Shown piece after piece: positions 1 to 22,420 of a stretch of DNA of 64,000 bases. The stretch lies in the NCBI RefSeq assembly GCF_019649055.1, contig NW_026570341.1, positions 186,001-250,000 of the forward strand. Direction: 5' to 3'. Every line of letters begins with the position of its first letter. Within the stretch, counting starts at the first letter, position 1. The translations under genes were made by a program, and so were the position numbers. Under the pieces are notes generated by a model. That model was not told the DNA's origin and ran no database searches. It saw nothing but the letters and a program-made list of their open reading frames with translations. Source of the DNA: Paramacrobiotus metropolitanus. Taxonomy: Eukaryota; Tardigrada; Eutardigrada; Parachela; Macrobiotidae.

Positions 1-11752
<11,752 letters not shown>

Positions 11753-12824
11753 TTCTGCGCGACAGCTCCCAACGCACGATAATTAAACAGAGAACGATCT
11801 GTGCGACTGTATGATATCGGAATTAAATTACCATCATACTAAAACATCCAGCGACGGATACAACGCGTGGGGAAGAATGAGAAACTATTTTAAAGACGAA
11901 AAAAAAGCACACGAAACTGCAAAATCACACTCGCACTCAAAAATTCCAGATCAAAAATCAGAAAATCGGATTTTTTAATTTCACGTTCAGATGTGACGAA
12001 GTGGCGCAGTATACCAACGCTGGGATGCGCTGTGGCTGCACTGACTGTGCTGTTGCATCAAACAAGTCAATGAACTGCGATCTGTTGCGTCAGAAAATTC
12101 TTAGTGTTTTTTTAATTTTAAAGTTTTGCGCTCTTTCACTAACATATCTTACAAAAATTTAATAAATTCGTTGATAAATTAATTTTTTATGATAATCATA
12201 TCGAATTACATCGTTTAATGGCGTTTTTAATTTCCATCAGCTGATAAAATAATAAAATAACCCGACGGAAATAAACGTGGAGTGTGCTGGTGAGTTTTCT
12301 GTACTGCCCGTATTGCAAAATATGCGGTTTACATGGATTCCGGCTGACAAGATGGCGTTCATAGCACATAGCATAAGGCAAATACACACTGCTGCGATAA
12401 ACCCGGCGCACACTAGAACATTCGGTATACTTAGCGCTTGGATGTATACGGCTGTAACAAGCGGTGCTCTGCTTGCGCCGTATACTTCACCCCGCCCATC
12501 GTCTTTGATCGGCACGGCTTGCCACGCGGAGCCGGCGCAGACCGCCGCTCCAGCACGCTTCGGCCCGATATAGCCGACAGCGGCGTGGAATAGAATTTCA
12601 GTTCCATCCGGCGCTTGACAGAGGATTCTTGATTCTTTTCCCCATTTTGGACCTTTTCATAAGGTCCCCCCGCAAATTTTCGTATCGTAATTTATTTTCC
12701 CAACTCCATTGTAAGTAGTGGCCCGCTTGTGTTGTGTGACGTGTTGTTGAAGCCAATGTGAGCGAACGAACGGTGTGCAAAGAGTGAAATTTGCCTTGCA
12801 GAAGGACTTCCAAAGTGTAGCAGA
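11753..12824. promoter_or_regulatory. Shared intergenic region between divergent DDX23 and eS12 genes
   Basis: About 1.07 kb separates the two start codons, which point away from each other. It must hold both promoters and both 5' leaders. The eS12 leader contains a TTGCAG at about 12795-12801 that could be an acceptor, but I cannot show a leader intron. A base-balanced block at 12270-12590 has open frames on both strands but nothing I recognise. No TATA box is convincing. Confidence 0.5.
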
Positions 12825-14599
12825 ATGTCTGACACAGAGGAACGGTAAGTGATATCTCCCGGGTTCCCCAGCCCCTTGCCATTCATCCCGTCCATCAACC
12901 TATGTAATATTTATGCGGAAACCTTCTACAATCTATCCTTTATTTTTTTTAAAAACTCAGCCGTAGAACTTTTGCATTTTGACTTTGTAAACGGAGAGAG
13001 TAGCGACCCAACCAAAAAATCGCCGTTTTCTCGGTTTCTCGCTGATAAATTCCTTTTAAAAATTAGAAATAACCCAGCCTGCATTTCTTCTGATTTCTAA
13101 AAATAGAGAAATGTTTGGGTAACGTGTGCAAAATGCATGGGAATGGTTTTGCATGTGTATAACATGATTTTGACCGATTTGACGGTTGGCAGAGATGGAG
13201 AGGACGTCCAGGTGGAGGACGCTGCCGCGGCCGCTCCCGCCGTCGAGAAAGGCCCCATGGACCTCACCACCGCACTGCAGGAGGTGCTGAAGACGGCCCG
13301 TGTTTATGATGGATTAGCCCGTGGCATCCATGAATGCGCCAAGGCGCTGGATAAGTAAGTTTTCCGCGATAGCACCCGTTGGGTTCCACGTCGTCATTGC
13401 TTAGTTTTTACCGTATTCTGACTCTTTCCCGCCTTGCTTTGCAGACGCCATGCAGTTTTATGTGTTTTGGCCAAAAACTGTGACGAGCCCATGTATGTTA
13501 AACTAGTGGAAGCTCTCTGCAAGGAGCACAACATAAATCTAATCAGGGTAAGTGCGGATATTTCACAAATTCCTGATTTATAAATAAAATATAGCGGAAG
13601 TCAGCTGATCCCGGTAACTTAGCATAATTTAGGATACTGTAAGTACGGATCATATGCATAATGCGCGGTAATTGAATGAATTTAGTGGTGAGATAATGTT
13701 CCCTGTAATTAAGCATGGTTTAGCACTGTATGTAAACAGAAACGTAAGCATATGCGCATAATTTAACGACGTTTTTGCATGTATTCGATACGCGACTGTG
13801 TGTTATCGGTGATTGGTAATTTGCGCAATATTGGCAGGTGGATGATAACAAGAAATTGGGAGAGTATGTCGGTCTTTGCAAATTGGACAAGGAAGGCAAA
13901 CCGCGGAAGGTCGTCCGTTGCTCCTGTGTTGTAGTCAAAGTAAGGCACCGATTATTCTAATTTAATTCGGAAATAAACTGTTGCATTTTATTTTGTTGAT
14001 GAATTATAACTTGTCGTAATTAAAAAATATTTCCTCAAATTTATTGCATAATGTTCTTCAGTTTTCTTGCCGTTTATTGTAATTTTGTTGAACTTATTGG
14101 GCATTTTATTCCGATTTTTCCCGATTTATTTTCCTGTTTTTGTTGTGTTGATAGTCACAGTAAGCCAACAATTATTCTGATTTAATTTGGAAATTATCTG
14201 TTTCATTTTGTTTTGTTGATGGATTCTAATTTACCATAATTAAAAAATATTCCAAATATTTTTTCAAGCTTTTTGGTATTAATGTTCTACATTTTCTTGC
14301 CGTTTGTATATTTTTGGTTAGTTTGTTGGGATTTTATTCTAATTTATTTTTGTTCGATTTGTTGGGAATTTTGTTCTAATTTATTTTTGTTTGATTTATT
14401 ATGAATTTTATTCTCATTTATTTTTGTTTGATTTGTCGGGAGTTTTATTCTAATTTATTTTTGTTTAATTTGCTGGGAATTTTTTCTGATTTTAATTTTT
14501 TTTTAACAGGATTATGGTAAAGAAGGCGCAGCACATGAAATTCTACGGAATTATTTCAAGAAGGCGGGTGGAGGCGGCGGCGACGATGAGGAGGATTAA
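12825..14599 (+). CDS. RPS12: 40S ribosomal protein S12 (eS12)
   Basis: Five exons join in phase: 12825-12844, 13193-13354, 13445-13547, 13838-13939 and 14510-14599, giving 158 residues. The core is unmistakable: [52 protein letters not shown] and [19 protein letters not shown]. eS12 is a small-subunit protein of the L7Ae-like fold in the 40S beak. It is longer than the usual ~130 residues because of an acidic, Ala-rich N-terminus ([14 protein letters not shown]) and a [10 protein letters not shown] tail. An AATAAA signal lies at 14705-14710, about 105 nt past the stop. The divergent DDX23 gene starts 1.07 kb upstream. Confidence 0.97.
13931..14310. repeat. RPS12: Donor-spanning duplication in the last eS12 intron
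   Basis: The exon 4 end plus its 5' splice site (TAGTCAAAGTAAGGC, about 13932-13946) recurs 220 bp downstream as TAGTCACAGTAAGCC (14152-14166). Matching intron sequence follows for about 150 bp (TTATTCTRATTTAATT, TTTTGTTGATG and AATTAAAAAATATT words). The intron thus holds a second potential donor. Further T-rich repeats (TTTATTTTTGTT) fill 14300-14480. Confidence 0.75.
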
Positions 14600-15506
14600 C
14601 GGCGCAGGAGGGCACATGTCTGTTTTTTTTTGTAATGCAGATGCTTTCTGGCGAGTTAGTCGGCCTGATTTGTTGTTGAAACCGGCACATGCGGCGATTT
14701 CTCCAATAAAAAGAAATTATTGCGCAGCGGCGTGTTGTGCGTTGTTTCGTTGCCTTTTGATTCCGTGCAAATTTACAAATTTGCCATAAAATACATACGT
14801 AAAATTCGCATTTATAAGGAATAAAAAAGTCTGTATTTCTGTAAAGATAAAAAATAGGAAAAAAGAGAAATATTCTGTCCAGTAAAAAATAAATAAAAAC
14901 AATTCCGAATTAATTTTAATATTTTCTACATAGTAGAAAAATTAGGGGAAAAATGCGTAATTATTATTTTCTAACATTTTTACTAGCGAAATGTAATACA
15001 GCAAACAAATTTTGTCATTTTTTATCAGCAGAAAAAATGGGAATTGTTGTGGCAGGAACGTGGCGATAAATCCAGAAAATTATGAACAAAATAATAAAAA
15101 AAAATTAGAGAAAAATGATCCGAAGGTTTCGCTTTTATTTCGCTGCGTTGCACTTGTTGTACAAATGTAAAAATCTACCAAAAATACAAACGTCGAAAAG
15201 TCATCAAAATGGATAAAAAAACGGCATTTTTGTAGAGACCAAAAATCAGGAAGACAACAGAATTTTTTCCAGTCGAAAAACACGCAAAAATAGAATTATT
15301 TTTCGATTATTCACCAGCAGAAAAATAAGGAAAAAATGCAGAATTATTTTTTTTATATATCCCAGTAGAAACTAATACAGGACAGATTTGATTCTTTTTA
15401 TCACACAGAAAAAAAAATAGGAAATATAACGGCAGGAACGTGGCGGATAAATACCGGAAATTAGAAACAAATAATAAAAAAATCATGGAAAAAATACTGC
15501 GCTGAA
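14600..15506. other. Intergenic, 3' ends of eS12 and ELOVL genes
   Basis: Convergent 3' regions. The eS12 polyadenylation signal is at 14705-14710; the rest is AT-rich. Two related stretches at about 14940-15080 and 15290-15450 share words such as GGCAGGAACGTGGCG, which suggests a local duplication. Confidence 0.5.
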
Positions 15507-18500
15507 TTATTCGGCTTTAGGACGTAAATGCAGTACAGGCGGTTCGGGTTTATTTAGGGGAATTTTGGCGGATGCCGGCCGCGATGCCGGCGGTGTGCGG
15601 TAGCGGCGAATATAGGCGGAAATGTAGAAGCGCGAGAAAAGGATGACCAGGGAAACTAGGAAGGCGATGTTGACCACGTGCAGCCAGAACGGATAATCGC
15701 AGCCGGTTAATAAACCCGTCAGTGTCGCCGTGATTACGCACAAAAACTGCACCTGTATCAACCAAAATTATGCGGAATTATCAAGTTATATAGCAATATT
15801 TTAATAATATATACATATTTTAAAGAAATTAATCAATAAAATTATCAATTAATTTCTGGATAAATTATAAAGGTATTAAAATTAATAATTAATGCCGGCT
15901 GTTCGGGTGAACTGATTATTATAATTAAAATTAAATTCCAATTTCACAACTATAGCAAATTATTAATAAGTAAATTAAATGCGAACAGCCTGCGGAATAT
16001 GTAAACAGGAACATACAAAAAAATCAATTAATTATAGAGTCGTGTCATAAAAAATATTAGAAAGAAAATCACATAATAAATACGGACACATAAAACAGAA
16101 AATCAATTAACAATAAAATCGCGGTAATTTAAAAAATAATTAAAAATAAAATCACATAATAATACGGACATATAAAACGGAAAAACAATCATTAATCAAT
16201 TCGTGTAAATTAAAACAAATTAGTATTACAAGAAAAACCCAGTTGTAATTTCTGCAGTTATTAAAAAAATTCCTGTAAAAAAATTAATAATAAAATACAA
16301 ATTGTTTTGCATTATTTATAAAATTTTTTGTGGGTCGTACCAGTTGGAGCTGCGTGAGATAGCGCTTCCACCAGAGATACGGGTGCAGCGCCGGGAAGAG
16401 CGCCAGCGCGTAGTACGAGTACATGACCACGTGGACAAAACTGTTCAACATCGCGCTGAACACCGCTGCAAAAATATTAAAAATCAACGTAGCGAAAAAA
16501 TGGAAAATATCAAAATTTTTTAATAACATACCTTGACAACAGGGTCCGTCCATCATCACAAAATACCACTGAAAAACAGGAAAAATTAAACGTAATAAAT
16601 CATACTGCCTTCAAACCGGCTAAACACAGACTGCGCTTGTCAAATTATTTAAAAATCGAAATTAGAAATTTTTTTCTGAGGGAAAAATACATTAAAATTT
16701 CCGAGAATGAGAATTAAATCCTAAAGCGCTTAAAAACTGTCAAAAAAAATCCCCATTTGACAGCACACCTAAAAAACATAAAATATAATGTAAATAACCT
16801 TATACTAAATAAATTTCAAAAAATTAAAGCGGAGATAATTCTTCGATAATTTATTTAGGAATAATTTTCATCTGATGAATTTTTAATCATGCGGAAAAGA
16901 GGGAAATCCGAAATCAAAAACATTTCCTAAGAATAATTATCCATTGAAACAATCGCAGAGCAAAATTCTTATGAAATAATTTATTCACTGCGATTTTTTA
17001 AATTTAAAAAATTTAATTTTAATTTTCCTTTTTACTGTAACTGTGGAAAAAATGGACATCAATGTGACGGCAAGAATAATAAATTCAGGAATAAAAAAGT
17101 ATAAAACGCTGTGCACGGAAAGCGTTGAGAAAATAATTTAAAATAATAATTTTAATTCTGTAATTAATGTTTTTATTGTTAAAAAATTTAGAAAAAATGT
17201 GCACTGACCAGCGGGAACATGACGGCATGATGGTAGACATGGAGAAAGGTCAGCTGTTTCTCCTTCTTCTTTAACACCATAAACACTGTGTCCAGGAATT
17301 CCACCGCTTTCGACACATAATACGCCCATAGCGCTCGCACAATCTGGCAGTAAAAGAGCGGATTTATTTCGGATAAATCGGAATTTAATTTTTGTATCAG
17401 TCGCGACTTACGCGCAGTTCCGTCGGGGCGAAGGACACCGAGTAGGGTGTGCAGAAATAATTGTAGCCGGCCAGTTGACTGTTGATTAACAGCTGCAACA
17501 CCACACACATCCACATAATCTCACGCTGCTAATTTTATCCAATATTCATCCAACTTTTTCAACCATATTTTTGGAATGTTTTGGAATTTATTTACAAACA
17601 ATGTAGCTTTTTTTAAAAATAATTTTTAAATCGCTTTAAATGTTATTCCTTTTCTTTGAATTTTTAATCTATTTAATTTCTTCAGTAATTTAGAAAAAGT
17701 ATTTAAAATTATCAAATTATAATTTTAATAACATTTTATTTTCTAATTGTGGATTCTTTCAAAAGAACATGTTTTAAAATTAATTTTTAGGTGCTTTGGA
17801 ATTTATTCCTCATTTGCTGAAGTTTTTAATTGGTTTTTATCAACTTTCTGAATTTTAAAAACTGTCGAAAAAATTATACTATTTTCAATCACATAATCAA
17901 AATGTATTTTGTATTTGTGGATTGCCCCACACTGAAATCCACAATCCCGAGAAACAGTTCAATGGTCAAAAATGGCAAAAACATTAAAAGAAAAATGTTG
18001 ACCTACAACTTGGAGATGTTCGAAAAATCAACTATACCAACGCAAAAAAATGCCACAGCAGAATTTACAAAATTCGAAAAATTCAAAAATTTAAAAGAAA
18101 AATTTGCTTATCCAAAATTTATAAAATTCAGTGAATATTTCTTGATAGTTGATAACATAAAAAACCTGTTTATTAAATATAATTTAGTCTACTTGTAACT
18201 CAAATTCGAAAATTGAAAATCTGTGAAATTCATCACGATGTGTAAAACTCCGATAAATATTTTTTGTTAACAAAAAATCCCGTTACGGCAGGTAATGTAA
18301 TTTAAATTAAAATCAAAATTTGAAAATTCAATAAAAATATCTTGATAACATAAAAAAATCTAACCTGTTAAATTTATTATTGCCCATGATTAAATTAGAC
18401 CGATACTACTGCATGCAACCGAGCAGGTTGAGGAATCAGTGCATGCTGGAGCCACTGTTCTACGTTTAACCACACATGTACGAGGCGTACTTCAGCGAAC

Positions 18501-20025
18501 ATCCAGCCGGACCAGACGACCACTACCATTTTACTTTTTATTCAAATTAATTTTTAATTCACTTTTTATTTACTTTTGAGTTTTGCTTTATTAAAAATTA
18601 ACGATACTCTCCGTAGCCATTAGCACTGTTGGCTTTAATTGTGAATATTCCCAAAACGCAAAGCCACTGCTCTACGATTTGCCCGTTATTGGCACTCACT
18701 TCAGCGAACATCCAGCCGGACCAGACGACCATGACGACGTTGTAGACCAGCATTAACCGGCGCAATTCACACGCCGGACGCTGCCGCATGATCCGCGGCC
18801 CGAGCCACACGAAGAGCAGGTAGCCGGCCGTGATGCCCAGCACCAGATCCATTTTCCCCATCAGCAACAGATCCCGCGAGCGCACATCTGCCCAGCACAG
18901 TGCTCTGCATTATGGCTCTTCACTATCACGAACGGCAGAATTTTTTGTATTTATTCTTATATACTTTTTCCAACCGTTTGGACAATAATTTTATGTTGTA
19001 ATATTTTTAATTTACAGTATATTTCTATTACATTATCACATATACAAAATAAAACAGTAATTCTGCGTAGTAGTAACAATAATTTTCATCTATAATTTAT
19101 AAATAAATTATGAGAATATTTATCCGATCCTCTGATACAGTTTTTCATTTTTAACCGAGCACATAAGGATTTCTTCTGGAAAAAATACGTCAGAAAAATC
19201 TAACTATGCCGTAAAAATTAGCGTAAATTAAAAAATAATTTATTAATTAATTAATATTATTTTAATTATTAAAAACTAATTTATTTAAATCTGCTGAAAT
19301 TTCACTGGGCTTTACGGCAATCTTTTCACTTTAAGACACTGCAGTGACGCGTAACCTAAACGCCTGAGCAGTCACTCTACTAAGAAACCAACACAACGGC
19401 ACAGCGTTCACGCAACGGAATCGGCTAACAACAAGCAAAATCAAATTTTCAATATGAGGTTTTCATAAGGTTCACTACGTAATTACCTAGACGTATCAGA
19501 TAAATTTTGGATGTATCTCAAGCCAGTTAAATTTTCATGGAATCTCCAACACAAATAAACAAACACCAATTACAATAATATGGGATATTTAAATTTATTC
19601 CGCGAATATTTTCTGATGATTTATTGTAAATCAACAAACAACAAAATTAAATGAAGTAAAAATATTTAACAAACTATATTAAAAAACTATAATATTAATT
19701 TACAAAGATAAATAAAAATAAATATAAATTGACTGAAACATAATATGTATTTATAATTATTTTATAATTTACGGAAATATTTTTCAACAGTTATTCCATT
19801 GCAATTAATTTTATTCTTTTGCTCATATTTCTCGATCTAAAACTACTGTGAAGAATAATTTAAAAATAAAAATTTTTATTTGCAACCGTTTCAGTTTTTA
19901 CAGCCCCGTCTGATTTGGAAACAATCTAATTTGAAGCCTGAAATGTGAAACCCTGGATATAACTCAGGTTCTGCGTTTTCATTAAACTTCGCCTTACCGC
20001 CGTTATCATACACTTTCTGCGCCAT
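15507..20025 (-). CDS. Very-long-chain fatty acid elongase (ELOVL family)
   Basis: Seven exons read leftward in phase: 19998-20025, 18700-18887, 17412-17525, 17209-17343, 16532-16568, 16341-16465 and 15507-15752. They give about 290 residues, normal for the family. The ELOVL hallmarks are YLLFVWLGP near the N-terminus, [30 protein letters not shown], the catalytic histidine box HVYHH, then [16 protein letters not shown] and [12 protein letters not shown]. These enzymes condense malonyl-CoA with an acyl-CoA in the ER membrane, the first step of two-carbon elongation, and hydrophobic segments between the motifs fit a multi-pass protein. I see no clear KKXX signal at the C-terminus (RPKAE). The start is the least certain part: an ATG lies at 20025, but the frame stays open upstream ([11 protein letters not shown]), so the true first exon may extend further. 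Assignment to one ELOVL subfamily is not attempted. Confidence 0.93.
15753..16340. other. ELOVL intron, no gene seen
   Basis: AT-rich intron. Repeated words (AAAATCACATAATAAATACGGACA, split at 16064-16090 and 16148-16175) suggest a short tandem duplication. Confidence 0.45.
16569..17208. other. ELOVL intron, no gene seen
   Basis: AT-rich intron between confidently placed exons. No repeat or reading frame of note. Confidence 0.45.
17526..18699. repeat. ELOVL intron with a copied exon edge
   Basis: The donor edge of exon 18700-18887 (plus-strand CTTCAGCGAACATCCAGCC then GGACCAGACGACCA) is repeated about 208 bp away at about 18490-18522. A neighbouring word, AGCCACTGYTCTACG, also occurs at 18450 and 18662. 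The copy keeps a GT at the exon-like border. The 122-codon plus-strand ORF at 17830-18198 is A-rich and is not supported as a gene. Confidence 0.7.
18888..19997. other. ELOVL first intron, no gene seen
   Basis: About 1.1 kb of AT-rich DNA separates the short first coding exon from exon 2. A base-balanced patch at 19315-19440 is unexplained. Confidence 0.45.
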
Positions 20026-20496
20026 CTCCTCGTACTTCCCCGCCAGGAAACTCAGGGATAAATTCCCGGCATCCGTCGGCGGTCTCCGCACCCGGGACCA
20101 CCCCCAGCTCGCCGTCGTCCAGCGCGGGGGGTGCTGAGCCGTCGGCCGCTATCCAGTCCGCATCGCGTCCCATTCCCTCCGCGTCCATCCTCCGCTGCAA
20201 TGGGCGAGAGAAAAAAATGTTTTCTTCACGCGGATAAATGCCTGATAAACTGCACGTGGTAGGGTCCTGCGTCACGCCACATAACAGCACACATTGCGAG
20301 AGTCAGCAGCATTTTCTTTGGTTGGCGTTGCAGTTGCTAGACAGTCGGATAGCGATCGAATGTTGTTACGCTGTAACGTTACAGACTGCAGTGTTTATCA
20401 ACTGGGAGATGGTATCGATAGAAAGGTTTTCCAAAACACACGGAACGGTTCACGCTCCAAAGACTACAGATCGCACAAAGAACGAAAGCGGAAAGA

Positions 20497-20926
20497 TATG
20501 GAATTCCGAATGGCCGCGAGTTTTGTTGATTTTAAACTTTGATTTCAAATTCTTTGTCTTAAAATCAACGATTACAAATCGATGATTTTCAAACACCATG
20601 ATCTGAAATCAATGATTTTTACATCAATGATTGCGAATCACTGATTTCCAAGTCATGATTTTTCGACTCCGTGATTTCTAACCATTGATTTAAGTTCAGT
20701 GATTTTCATTCAACGATTTTCAGTAGTGTGAACTGACATCAATGATTTTCTATCATTGATTTAGAATCAATGATTATCAATCGTTGATTTTGTACCACTG
20801 ATTTTGCTTCATCAAAGATTGCGCTTTACTGATTTTCAATCACTTGATTTAAGTTCAGTGTTTAAAAACCAACGATCGACAATCAATGATTTCCAATATG
20901 TAACCGCCGCACCGTGCACCGGAAGA
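20497..20926 (+). repeat. Palindromic-unit repeat, left inverted copy
   Basis: About 430 bp made of many irregular 20-30 bp units centred on near-palindromes such as ATCAATGATT, AATCATTGATT and CAGTGATTTTC. The whole block is the reverse complement of 44335-44768 with few differences. The matching segments start and end sharply (GAATTCC at one end, CGCCGCNCCGTGCACCG at the other), as expected for a discrete mobile repeat. No coding sequence. Confidence 0.85.
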
Positions 20927-21167
20927 GCGACTAAAGGCAACGGTCTTGCGTTCAACACGTTCGACTCGACAATGATAACTCAGCGGTTTTCACGATAATC
21001 TGTCAATATTCACTGGCCAGATTTATTCAGTGTTGCCAGTTTTACAGTACTGTACTTGCGAATATGCGTCCACCTTGTAAAACTCGGTTCTGTCCGTTCT
21101 TCCCGTTCCTTAGGTTTCCTAGGAATTTTTTATTGCAGTGGCAGTTATTTGATTTTTCATTTGGAAA

Positions 21168-21504
21168 ATGGAAGTCCATGGAGAAGTTCTGGAGAACCCT
21201 GACATCCGCCAGCACGCCACTAAAGAGCATTTTCAGCAGTTTCAGATCGATATTATGTTGGCTTATTATAATGCTGGGCTGAAAATTCCTCATTCCGTGG
21301 CCCGCACGCATATCGCTGAAAAGATCGGTCAACCTGGAAGCCACAGGGCACGGGCAAAAACGAGTTGGGACTTGGTTCAAAAATCGCCGAGAGAAAGAGA
21401 AGAAACTCACACAACTGGCAGAAAAGAAGGAACAGGCTGGTGTGGGTACCGTTGATGTTATGTCTCTACCACAGGATGTCACTTTGCAGCCTGCAGATGT
21501 ATAA
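21168..21504 (+). pseudogene. Intronless homeobox-like gene, frameshifted
   Basis: The first frame, from ATG 21168, gives helix 1-2 of a homeodomain: FQQFQIDIMLAYYNAG, then SVARTHIAEKIGQPG. The recognition helix TWFKNRREKEKK is in another frame starting near 21362, which runs to a TAA at 21502-21504. A frame change at about 21350-21362 (GGGCAAAAACG) therefore separates the two halves. The WFKNRR core fits a homeodomain DNA-binding helix, with Lys at the usual Gln50 region. There is no intron, which suggests a retrocopy or a short single-exon gene. The break could be a real lesion or a base-calling error in the A-run. The subfamily is unknown. Confidence 0.6.
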
Positions 21505-22164
21505 AACCCGGTGTTTATCGGAAAATGCTAATGTGGACAATAAGATCAATTAATTGCACTTGTGCGATTCTTTATGGTTTAATAACTGGATAGATGCAGA
21601 TCCTAACGCAGCTGGTTTAAATCCGCAGTAAAGGTCAGGAGACGAGTAAAGAAGAATGAGCAGCAATTTACATAAATAGGAAATTTTGCGTGATTGCACA
21701 AAGACAGCCACTCACTAAATACAATGTAAGAAAATTAAACTTTATTCCAGCCACAAATTATTCTGTATTGTGGAAGCAGAAAAGTTTAGTCAAGTTTAAT
21801 TTTTTGTATAAAACTTTCAGAGTACAGTACGTAAAAGTGCAGTTATAGAATTAATGCTTGGACAACACTGATTTTATAACAAATTATGAAGACAGCACGA
21901 TACATTATACTACGCATTTGGTTTTGGATGATGATGCCAGGCATTCCGAATATTAGGCAATCCCTGCCGCATTGAATTCTCTCATCGAGAGGTTCTGGCC
22001 GCGATTCTCAGAAATATTGTGCCTTAAATCTGTAAATGTGTACGTTGTAATCGTAAGGCCTGCGTAATAAAAGCGCTTAGATGTAAGTATTGTAACCGCC
22101 CAATAACTACACCTCATGCCGCCACATATGGCAACCTACGTTGACCTTTTACTGCTGACCAGGG
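21505..22164. other. Intergenic, nothing recognised
   Basis: Moderately AT-rich sequence downstream of the homeobox-like gene with no supported reading frame. Confidence 0.4.
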
Positions 22165-22169
22165 CTACG

Positions 22170-22420
22170 CGACAGGTCGTCGCGGGACATTTGGTTGTAC
22201 GGACATTTCGTCTAAGGACAACCCGTTTTTGTGGCAAATAGTCATATGACTGTTCGTTGTCATAAACCAGTCGATAATTTTTGGCTCCCCAAATGTCGGA
22301 CGACCAAATATCATCCAACAAAACGGCTGCATAACGAGTTGTCCCAAAACAAATTAGCCGCTGCAACGAAAACCTGTGGCGATATGTCCCACGACGAAAT
22401 GTCCCGCGACCACTTGGGCT
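22170..22420. mobile_element. Short TIR element (MITE-like)
   Basis: A block of about 250 bp is bounded by inverted copies of GTCGCGGGACATTT (about 22179-22193) and AAATGTCCCGCGAC (about 22397-22410). Internal variants (GGACATTTCGTC, ATGTCCCACGACG, AAATGTCGGACGACC) point both ways. It is non-coding. Target duplication not identified. Confidence 0.55.

Noticed and set aside
13548-14509. snoRNAs in eS12 introns, as found in vertebrates
   Set aside because: Some TGATGA-like words occur (13996), but no paired C and D boxes at suitable spacing or terminal stem could be supported.
17830-18198. 122-codon plus-strand frame in an ELOVL intron
   Set aside because: It is A-rich, repetitive in composition, lacks any family feature and sits inside a confidently placed intron.
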